37,879 bases of DNA from DASRBA01 sp036559665 (GTDB lineage Bacteria; Myxococcota; Myxococcia; Myxococcales; Myxococcaceae). Position 1 is the stretch's first letter, and each line of letters opens with the position of its first letter. Positions 22,474 to 28,794 of the stretch are shown here, piece by piece. A program made the position numbers and the translations under genes. The notes below the pieces were generated by a model. It searched no databases, was not told the DNA's origin, and saw only the letters and a list, made by a program, of their open reading frames with translations. The stretch is taken from positions 1-37,879 of the forward strand of contig DATBSS010000642.1 in NCBI GenBank assembly GCA_036559665.1, in the 5' to 3' direction.

Positions 22474-23091
22474 ATGCGAGTCGCGTTGATCGGATGGTCT
22501 CTTCTGGCGGGAGTGGCGGTGGCGCAAACGCCGCTGCCGGGCGCCCCTGCGCCCGCGGCCCAGGAGGCGTTTCCCGGGACGGCGGCGGCGGCGAACCCCC
22601 TCCCCGCTGGGCCAATGGCCGCGCCGCTGGCGGAGAAGGCGTCCGACGTCCCGGACCCGGAGAAGCTCCGCCGGAGCGTGGACGCGCTGGGGCGCATGCG
22701 CAACGTCCTCAAGGAGGTCCTGGGCAAGCTGGAGGAGGCCCGGAACACCAAGGACGTGGTGAAGCTGAACTGCGTGAACGAGAAGCTGACGCAGATCAAG
22801 GGCCTGCTCCGCATCTCCGAGCAGTCGGACGTGTCGCTCCAGGAGGCGGTGGCCAAGAAGGAGACCTCCTCGGGCGAGCACGAGTTCACCAAGGTGATGA
22901 TCGCCAAGCAGAAGGTGGACCAGCTCCGCGCGGAGGCCGAAGAGTGCATCGGCCAGCTCGCTTTCCGGACCGACGAGAACCTGACCGTGGAGGTCGAGGT
23001 TCCGGACGACCTCCCCAACCTCGATCCGACGCGGCCGCAGACGCCGCCGGACGTGATCGCCCGGCCTCCGCCGGTGAGCCCCACGCTCTGA
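22474..23091 (+). CDS. Secreted helical protein upstream of an OPX/barrel pair
   Basis: A 205-residue protein with a signal peptide (MRVALIGWSLLAGVAVAQ). An Ala/Pro-rich linker is followed by a helical domain (about 60-165) with two cysteines, C100 (VKLNCVNEKLTQIKGLLR) and C158 (EAEECIGQLAF), that could form a disulfide. A beta-like stretch TVEVEVPDDLP and a Pro-rich tail follow. The start at 22474 is chosen because it begins the signal peptide; a TTG at 22426 would add 16 residues. I do not recognise a named family, but comparable small helical secreted proteins occur beside polysaccharide export genes of myxobacteria, as I recall. It is 27 bp upstream of the barrel gene and probably works with it. 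Confidence 0.82.
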   Translation: MRVALIGWSLLAGVAVAQTPLPGAPAPAAQEAFPGTAAAANPLPAGPMAAPLAEKASDVPDPEKLRRSVDALGRMRNVLKEVLGKLEEARNTKDVVKLNCVNEKLTQIKGLLRISEQSDVSLQEAVAKKETSSGEHEFTKVMIAKQKVDQLRAEAEECIGQLAFRTDENLTVEVEVPDDLPNLDPTRPQTPPDVIARPPPVSPTL

Positions 23092-23118
23092 TGCGGAGAT
23101 GAGAGGGGACGTGGATCG

Positions 23119-24408
23119 GTGAAAGCTCGGGTGATGCTGGCGGGCGCCGCGTCCGTGGCGCTCCTGCTCCCGTCCCTCGCGGCCGCCCAATCGCCCTCCC
23201 AGGCGGGCGTGCTCTCCCACGCCGGGCCCAACGGCCTGAAGGTCGGGGAGGGGCGGCTGCACCCGTTCGTGGACGTGGAGCCGCGGCTGGACACCGCCGC
23301 CGGCTTCTTCCCGGTGGGCAACATGCTGTCCAGCACCCCCTCGCCCGAGCTGGTGATGCACCTGCGGCCGGGGCTGCGGTTCGAGCTGCCCTCGAACACG
23401 GTGGCCATCGACTTCGTCGGTGCCGCCGAATACCTCTACTTCACGGGCCTGTTCGCCCCCGGCTCGTACCTGTACTCGCGGCTGGAGGGGGCCGCCGGCC
23501 TGAGCGCGGCGGTCAACCGCCAGGGCCAGATCGAGTTCGACCTGGCGGACGACTTCAACTACTCGGACAAGACGAGGAACCTGGCGCTGGGGGTGGGCGC
23601 GCTCTCGCTGTACAACGAGGCGCGCGCGCAGCTCTCCATCCGGCCCGGCGGCGGCGCCCTGGAGATCACCCCGCGCGGCGCCTTCGGCCTGGAGCAGTTC
23701 CGGGCGCTCTCGCGCCTGCGCCCCGTGGGGTGCACGCCGGGCAGCCTCACCTGCGACCCGAACGCCATCCCGCAGATGAACTACACCAACCTGCGCGCCG
23801 GGCTGGACGGGCGGTGGAAGTTCCTCCCCAAGACCGCCATCGTCCTGGAGTCCAACTTCGACTCCCGCTCCTACGCCGCCACGGGGAACACCCCCTCGCT
23901 GCTGCTGCGGGGGATGGCCGGGCTCCAGGGCCTGCTCACCACCAAGGTGGCGGTGGTGGCCAAGGCGGGCTGGGGCTACGACTTCGCCCCGCCGCCCGCC
24001 TCGGCCATGGGGTCCAACGCCAACACCTTCCTGGCGCACGCGGAGCTGGCCTACCTCTTCAACGAGGCGACCAACATCAAGGTCGGCTACTACCGGTCGC
24101 TGGAGCCGGTGCCGGTGTACCAGACCGTCCGCGACGACCGGATCTACGGCGACGGGCGGATGCTGCTCTCCGGGCGGCTGGCGCTGCACGCGTACGGCGC
24201 GCTGGACTTCCTGGGCTTCGCCGCCGGGTCGAACCGGCTGGACACGTCGGTGACCGTGGACCCCAGCATCGAGTACCAGATCCTCCCCTGGCTCTACGCG
24301 GCCGGCGGCTACACGCTCTCCATGCGGGTGGCCGGGATCCCCAACGCTTCGTCCTCCGAAAGCTACACCCGCCATGAGGCGTACCTCCGGGTCTCGGCGG
24401 CGTACTAG
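23119..24408 (+). CDS. Outer-membrane beta-barrel, polysaccharide-export partner (EpsX/WzpX/ExoB-type candidate)
   Basis: A 429-residue protein with GTG start and signal peptide (MKARVMLAGAASVALLLPSL, cleavage after AAA). The mature part is a long run of alternating strands with aromatic girdle residues (FVDVEPRLDTAAGFFPVG, YNEARAQLSIRPGGG, NEATNIKVGYYRSLEPVPVY, IEYQILPWLYAAGGYTLSM) and ends with an aromatic residue (VSAAY), as in outer-membrane barrels. The length suits a barrel of roughly 18 strands. In M. xanthus, barrels of this type act with short OPX proteins that lack their own outer-membrane helix. The next gene, overlapping by 35 bp, is exactly such an OPX protein. The pairing is the best evidence for its role; sequence alone only shows a barrel. 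Confidence 0.82.
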   Translation: MKARVMLAGAASVALLLPSLAAAQSPSQAGVLSHAGPNGLKVGEGRLHPFVDVEPRLDTAAGFFPVGNMLSSTPSPELVMHLRPGLRFELPSNTVAIDFVGAAEYLYFTGLFAPGSYLYSRLEGAAGLSAAVNRQGQIEFDLADDFNYSDKTRNLALGVGALSLYNEARAQLSIRPGGGALEITPRGAFGLEQFRALSRLRPVGCTPGSLTCDPNAIPQMNYTNLRAGLDGRWKFLPKTAIVLESNFDSRSYAATGNTPSLLLRGMAGLQGLLTTKVAVVAKAGWGYDFAPPPASAMGSNANTFLAHAELAYLFNEATNIKVGYYRSLEPVPVYQTVRDDRIYGDGRMLLSGRLALHAYGALDFLGFAAGSNRLDTSVTVDPSIEYQILPWLYAAGGYTLSMRVAGIPNASSSESYTRHEAYLRVSAAY

Positions 24409-25039
24409 CGCCGCGCGGATCGGCGCGTGGGTGGCGGCGGCGGCGCTGTGCGCGGGCGCCTGGGGGTGCCGGCTGCCCAGGGACTCCACCTCCGGCGGGC
24501 CGCTCTCCATGGAGGATGCGCTGCGGATGCGGGACACCGCGCCCGGCGGTGGGAGCACGCTCGGCTCCGGGGACCTGGTGGAGGTGAAGGTCTACGAGGA
24601 GGCGGACCTCTCCGGGCCGTACCGCGTGGGGCCCGAGGGGTCGATCGACTTCCCGCTGTGCGGGAAGGTGCCTTTGAGCGGGAAGACCGCCGGGCAGGCG
24701 GCGGACGCGCTCAAGCAGTGCCTGGCCGGCAAGTACCTCAAGCGCCCCGAAGTGAGCGTGCTCATCCGCGAGTACAACTCGAAGAAGGTGTTCGTGTTCG
24801 GGGAGGTGCAGCGGCCGGGGACGTTCCCGTTCGACTCGGACATGTCCATCATCCAGGCGGTGACGCTGGCCGGCGGGTTCACCCGGAGCGCGGCGAAGAA
24901 CAGCATCAGCGTCACCCGGGTGATCGAGGGGCAGGAGCGGAAGATCCGCGTCCCGGTGGAGGACATCGGCGTGGGGAAGGAGCGGAACTTCCAGCTCCAG
25001 CCCGGGGACATCGTCTTCGTGCCGGAGAGCTTCTTCTAA
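24374..25039 (+). CDS. Short OPX (Wza-type) polysaccharide export lipoprotein
   Basis: A 221-residue lipoprotein: lipobox GAWGC with Cys32, then a polysaccharide-export (PES) domain (about 62-135: LGSGDLVEVKVYEEADLSG, YRVGPEGSIDFPLCGKV). A SLBB-like domain follows (about 137-190: VFVFGEVQRPGTFPF, IIQAVTLAGGFTRSAAKNS), and the protein ends QPGDIVFVPESFF. E. coli Wza has about 379 residues and a C-terminal amphipathic helix that forms the outer-membrane pore; this protein lacks that part. Short OPX proteins of this kind (EpsY, WzpS, ExoA types) need a separate barrel, which the overlapping upstream gene provides. The N-terminal extension before the signal is Arg-rich; no later start would keep a full signal. 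No glycosyltransferase or Wzx/Wzy gene lies within the window. Confidence 0.92.
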   Translation: MRRTSGSRRRTSAARIGAWVAAAALCAGAWGCRLPRDSTSGGPLSMEDALRMRDTAPGGGSTLGSGDLVEVKVYEEADLSGPYRVGPEGSIDFPLCGKVPLSGKTAGQAADALKQCLAGKYLKRPEVSVLIREYNSKKVFVFGEVQRPGTFPFDSDMSIIQAVTLAGGFTRSAAKNSISVTRVIEGQERKIRVPVEDIGVGKERNFQLQPGDIVFVPESFF

Positions 25040-25054
25040 AGAGCCGGGCGTCTT

Positions 25055-26947
25055 TCAGGCCCGCGCCCGCTCCCGGCGGGCCCGCTCCGCCGGCGTCTCG
25101 GGCGGGACCAGGCATTTCGGGCCGCGGCCGATGAGGTCCTCCCGGCTGGCCTCGCGCAGCGCCTCGCGCGCCAGCGGCCACTGCTCCGGGTTCCAGTAGA
25201 GGAGCAGCGCCTTCTGCAGCTTCTTCTCCCGCAGCCCGGTGGCGGTGTACACGGGCTGGAGCGTGAACGGGTCGTATCCCGAGTAGTACATGCACGCGGC
25301 CATCGACATCGGCGTGGGGATGAAGTCCTGCACCTGGCGCGGCCGCTTGCCGTTCTTCTTCAGCCACTGCGCCAGCTCGACCATGTCCTCCAGCGTGGAG
25401 CCGGGGTGCCCGCTGATGAAGTAGGGGATGTCGTACTGCTCCTTGCCCGCCTCCCGGCTGGCGCAGGCGAACATCTCCTGGAACCGCTCGAAGCTCTCGA
25501 TGCCCGGCTTCTTCATCTTCTCCAGCACGCGCGGCGAGACGTGCTCCGGCGCCACCGAGAGCTGCCCGCCCACGTGGTGCGCGGCCAGCTCCTTCACGTA
25601 CTCGGGCGACCGCTCCGCCAGGTCGTAGCGGACGCCGGAGGCGATGAAGACGTGCTTGACCCCCGGCTGCTCCCGCACGTCCTTCATCAGCTGCACCAGC
25701 TCGCCGTGGTCGGTCTCGAGGTTCTCGCAGATGCCCGGGTGCACGCAGGAGAGGCGCCGGCACTTGTTCTCGATCTCCGGGCTCTTGCACCGCATCCGGT
25801 ACATGTTCGCGGTCGGCCCGCCCAGGTCGGTGACGGTGCCGCGGAAGTCGTCCATCCGGCGGAGCGCCCGGATCTCCCGCAGCACGCTCGCGGAGGAGCG
25901 GTTCTGGATCACCCGCCCCTCGTGCTCGGTGATGGAGCAGAAGGTGCAGCCGCCGAAGCAGCCGCGCATCAGCACCACCGAGTGCTTCACCGTCTCGTAC
26001 GCGGGGATCTTCTCCGCGTACGCCGGGTGGGGGACCCGGTTGAACGGGAGGTCGTACAGCTCGTCCATCGACACCGACCCGCCGCCGGAGCCTTCGCCGT
26101 CCTCCAACGGGAGCGCGGGCGGGTTGAAGTACACGCCGCGGTCGCCATGGCGTTGCACCAGCGGGCGCGCGTTGCCCGGGTTGGTCTCGAGCTGGAACGC
26201 GCGCGACATCCGGGCGAACGCCAGCTTGTCGGCGGAGATCTCCTCGAACGAGGGAAGGACCACCACCTTGCGGTCCGCCGCCATCCGCGCCGGGTCGGCC
26301 TCGTGCCGCCGCACCTCGGCGTCCGGGATGGCGCGCGCCGTGCCGCGGATGGAGGTCAGGTCCGCCACCCGCTCCCCGCGCCGGAGCCGGTCGGCGATCT
26401 CCCAGACCGGGCGCTCGCCCATCCCGAACACCAACAGATCAGCCTTGGCGTCCAGGAGGATGGAGCGGCGAAGCTTGTCGGCCCAGTAGTCGTAGTGCGC
26501 CAGCCGCCGGAGCGAGGCCTCGATCCCCCCGAGGACGATGGGCACCTCCGGGTACGCCTCGCGGCAGCGCTGGGCGTAGACGATGGTCGCGCGATCCGGC
26601 CGGCAGCCGGTGCGCCCGCCCGGGCTGTACTGGTCCTCGCCGCGGTTCTTCTTCTGGGCGGTGAGGCGGTTCAGCATCGAGTCCAGGTTGCCCGCCGCCA
26701 CGCCGAAGAACAGGCGCGGGCGGCCGAGCGCCCGGAACGGCTCCGCGGAGTGCCAGTCCGGCTGGGAGATGAGCCCGACCCGGAAGCCCCGGCCCTCGAG
26801 GAAGCGGGCGATCAGCACCGGCCCGAACGCGGGGTGGTCCACGTAGGCGTCGCCGGTGACGATGGCGATGTCCACCGCGTCCCAGCCGCGCGCGTCGAGG
26901 TCGGCGCGGCAGGTGGGTAGGAACGGGTGTGGAGGCGCCGCGGGCAA
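25055..26947 (-). CDS. YgiQ family radical SAM protein
   Basis: A 630-residue protein of the YgiQ family, a widely conserved radical-SAM group of unknown reaction. The hallmark N-terminus (ARGWDAVDIAIVTGDAYVDH) with FGPVLIARFLEGRGFRVG is present. The [4Fe-4S] cluster motif is C330-F-G-G-C334-T-F-C337, followed by SITEHEGRVIQNRS. Further family blocks are LGGIEASLRRLAHYDYW, YFISGHPGSTLEDM and QDFIPTPMSMAACMYYSGYD. The start is probably the TTG at 26947, 20 bp after the sigma-54 activator stop; the family N-terminus leaves little room for another choice. It is convergent with the OPX gene (15-bp gap). It may be co-transcribed with the activator upstream. Confidence 0.94.
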   Translation of the reverse strand: MPAAPPHPFLPTCRADLDARGWDAVDIAIVTGDAYVDHPAFGPVLIARFLEGRGFRVGLISQPDWHSAEPFRALGRPRLFFGVAAGNLDSMLNRLTAQKKNRGEDQYSPGGRTGCRPDRATIVYAQRCREAYPEVPIVLGGIEASLRRLAHYDYWADKLRRSILLDAKADLLVFGMGERPVWEIADRLRRGERVADLTSIRGTARAIPDAEVRRHEADPARMAADRKVVVLPSFEEISADKLAFARMSRAFQLETNPGNARPLVQRHGDRGVYFNPPALPLEDGEGSGGGSVSMDELYDLPFNRVPHPAYAEKIPAYETVKHSVVLMRGCFGGCTFCSITEHEGRVIQNRSSASVLREIRALRRMDDFRGTVTDLGGPTANMYRMRCKSPEIENKCRRLSCVHPGICENLETDHGELVQLMKDVREQPGVKHVFIASGVRYDLAERSPEYVKELAAHHVGGQLSVAPEHVSPRVLEKMKKPGIESFERFQEMFACASREAGKEQYDIPYFISGHPGSTLEDMVELAQWLKKNGKRPRQVQDFIPTPMSMAACMYYSGYDPFTLQPVYTATGLREKKLQKALLLYWNPEQWPLAREALREASREDLIGRGPKCLVPPETPAERARRERARA

Positions 26948-26967
26948 CTCCCGGTCCCTTTCCGCGC

Positions 26968-28578
26968 CTACGGCTTGCCGGGCCCGGAGAGCAGGCCCAG
27001 CGCGGCGATCCGGCTGGAGAGCGTGGTGCGCGGCACGCCCAGCTCGCGCGCGGCGCGGGCCACCACGCCGTCGTTGCGCTGGAGCGCGGAGCGGATGGTG
27101 GCGATCTCCGCCTCGTCGAGCTGCGCGCGGGCGCGCTGCAGGTCCTGCCAGGTGGGCGGGCCGCCGGGCCCCCGGAGCGGGATGGCGGAGGAGCCTTCCA
27201 GGTCGACCTCCAGGTCGCGGGGCTCCACGTGCTCCGGCGTGAGCGCGGTGGCGCGCTGGTCCTCGGCGATGGCGCGGTCGCGGGAGCGCAGGATGAGGCG
27301 CTCCAGCTGGCGGACGTTGCCGGACCAGGGGATGGCCGGCGAGGCCAGCATCCGCCGCAGCGGCATGGAGAGCGTCCAGCTCCTCCCCGGGTCGGCGCGG
27401 CGCAGCGTGGCCTCGGCGAGGAAGGCGACGTCCTCGCGGCGATCGCGCAGGGGTGGCACGGTGAGGGTGACGCCCGCCAGGCGGAAGTAGAGGTCCTCGC
27501 GGAAGCTGCCGTCCCGCACCGCCGCCCGGAGGTCGCCGTTGGTGGCGGCGATCAGCCGGACCTGGGCCTGCTTCGGCTCCGGGCGCTCGTGGCCCAGCGG
27601 CCGGTAGGTGCCGAACTGGGTGAAATCCAGGAGGAGCCGCTGAGCGTGCGGCGGGAGGTTCAGCACCTCGTCGAAGATCAGCGTCCCGCCGTCGGCGAAC
27701 TCCACCAGGCCCACCCGGCGGCCGGTGGCGCCGGAGAAGGCGCCGCGCTCGTGGCCGAACAGCTCCGAGGTGATGGTGTTGAGGTCGTCGCTGCCGCCCA
27801 GCATGGCGCGGACGATGGGCCGGCGGCCGCTGGCCTCGGCGATGGCGCGGGCCAGCAGCGTCTTGCCGGTGCCGGACTCGCCCAGGATGAGGATGGGTGA
27901 AGTCCCCTGCAGCGCGGCGCGCACGTCGCGCCGGAGCGCCGCCATCCCGCTCGCCTCGATGAGCTCCTCCAGCGGCGGGGACCGCACCACCTCGAGCACG
28001 TTGGAGCGCGCCTCGTGGAGGTGCTCGCGTACGGCGCGCGCCCGGCTGTCGTGCTCCAGCATGGCGGCGATGAGGATGGACGCCGACATGAAGAACTCCA
28101 CGTGGGGACTTTCCACGTGCTTCCGGGCGTCGCGGAAGTCCACGTACAAAACGCCGCGCACGCCGCCCGGTGCAGTTCCCTGCAACGGCGCGGCGAGCGC
28201 GGCGAGGATGCCGAGGTCTGTCACGCTCTCGCTGGAGACCGCGCTCTTGCTGCGGTCCCAGACCACGCAGGTGCCACTTCCCATGGCCTCCCGCGCGATG
28301 GTGCGACTGATTTCCTGCTGCTCCACCGGGGTGAGTGGGCGCTTTTGACCTCGCGCCTTCACCGGGTGAAGCACCCCCCCTTCCCCCGCGAGCATGACCA
28401 GCCCGCGGTCGGCCCCCAGCAGATCCATCACGATGTCGATGGAGTCATCGAGGACCTTGTCGCGACCCGACAGCGCAAACAACCGCTCCACCAGCGCGCG
28501 CATCGCCCGCCACAGGTCGTCCGGTCCGGGCGACGCGATGCGGGAAAGGCTCAGCTCTGGGGGAGTGGGTGACGTCAA
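26968..28578 (-). CDS. GAF-domain sigma-54-dependent transcriptional activator
   Basis: A 536-residue enhancer-binding protein. A GAF-type sensory domain (about 35-175) precedes the AAA+ domain: Walker A GESGTGKT (233-240), GAFSGA (279-284, where GAFTGA is usual), Walker B GGTLIFDE (297-304), sensor IAATN (343-347) and FREDLYFRL (359-367). A Fis-type helix-turn-helix ends it (about 503-527, DGVVARAARELGVPRTTL). Thr-to-Ser in the GAFTGA loop is conservative and probably still active. The start is inferred as TTG at 28578, overlapping the stop of the 53-residue gene by 4 bp (TTGA). A sigma-54 promoter candidate lies ahead of that small gene, so the operon may be self-activated. The signal sensed by the GAF domain is unknown; a Ser/Thr kinase gene lies upstream. 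Confidence 0.93.
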   Translation of the reverse strand: MTSPTPPELSLSRIASPGPDDLWRAMRALVERLFALSGRDKVLDDSIDIVMDLLGADRGLVMLAGEGGVLHPVKARGQKRPLTPVEQQEISRTIAREAMGSGTCVVWDRSKSAVSSESVTDLGILAALAAPLQGTAPGGVRGVLYVDFRDARKHVESPHVEFFMSASILIAAMLEHDSRARAVREHLHEARSNVLEVVRSPPLEELIEASGMAALRRDVRAALQGTSPILILGESGTGKTLLARAIAEASGRRPIVRAMLGGSDDLNTITSELFGHERGAFSGATGRRVGLVEFADGGTLIFDEVLNLPPHAQRLLLDFTQFGTYRPLGHERPEPKQAQVRLIAATNGDLRAAVRDGSFREDLYFRLAGVTLTVPPLRDRREDVAFLAEATLRRADPGRSWTLSMPLRRMLASPAIPWSGNVRQLERLILRSRDRAIAEDQRATALTPEHVEPRDLEVDLEGSSAIPLRGPGGPPTWQDLQRARAQLDEAEIATIRSALQRNDGVVARAARELGVPRTTLSSRIAALGLLSGPGKP

Positions 28579-28736
28579 CCGTTATGATCTCCTGCGCCGG
28601 TCGGGCCCCCATCGCCCGTGCGAGCGAAGACGATCCGCTTCCCCTTGGCCTGCTTGCGGGAACGCATCGGGTTCACCCGGCGCACGTTCTTCTTCATGCT
28701 GCCCTTCGTCTGACGAGTCTTCTTCACAGCGCTCAT
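28575..28736 (-). CDS. Small basic protein (53 aa) in the sigma-54 activator operon
   Basis: A short minus-strand gene starting at the ATG at 28736 and ending at the TGA at 28575-28577. The product starts MSAVKKTRQTKGSMKKNV and continues RRVNPMRSRKQAKGKRIVF; it has many Lys and Arg residues and almost no acidic residues until the tail, so it should bind nucleic acid or a ribosome/RNA surface. A near-perfect ribosome site (AGGAGGT, complement of 28740-28746) stands 3-4 bases before the ATG, and a sigma-54 promoter candidate lies a further 27 bp upstream. It overlaps the activator start by 4 bp, which suggests translational coupling. No family is recognised. It could be a small DNA-binding modulator or ribosome-associated peptide; both are guesses. 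Confidence 0.75.
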   Translation of the reverse strand: MSAVKKTRQTKGSMKKNVRRVNPMRSRKQAKGKRIVFARTGDGGPTGAGDHNG

Positions 28737-28739
28737 GTT

Positions 28740-28746
28740 ACCTCCT
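28740..28746 (-). promoter_or_regulatory. Strong ribosome binding site of the 53-aa gene
   Basis: On the minus strand AGGAGGT lies three bases before the ATG at 28736. It is fully complementary to the 16S anti-Shine-Dalgarno and supports the small gene as real. Such a strong site is exceptional in this window. Confidence 0.7.
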
Positions 28747-28772
28747 CATTGACCTACCCGCTGTTCGAAACC

Positions 28773-28788
28773 AGCAAGACATGTGCCG
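28773..28788 (-). promoter_or_regulatory. Sigma-54 (-24/-12) promoter candidate
   Basis: The minus-strand sequence CGGCACATGTCTTGCT fits the sigma-54 consensus TGGCAC-N5-TTGCW with only the first base different; GG (-24) and GC (-12) are exactly 10 bp apart. The predicted start near 28762 would give a leader of about 26 nt to the small basic gene. It lies in the 58-bp gap between the kinase-FGE stop and the small gene, directly ahead of a sigma-54 activator gene, which makes autoregulation likely. Confidence 0.75.
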
Positions 28789-28794
28789 GGCTGA

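Noticed and set aside
25040..25090. Rho-independent terminator between the OPX and ygiQ genes
   Set aside because: GC-rich partial palindromes are present but lie mostly inside the ygiQ coding end and have no T-run; not better than chance in this composition.
28575..28736. Precursor peptide of a modified natural product
   Set aside because: The small protein is uniformly basic with no core-peptide features, and the YgiQ radical-SAM protein downstream belongs to a conserved non-RiPP family.
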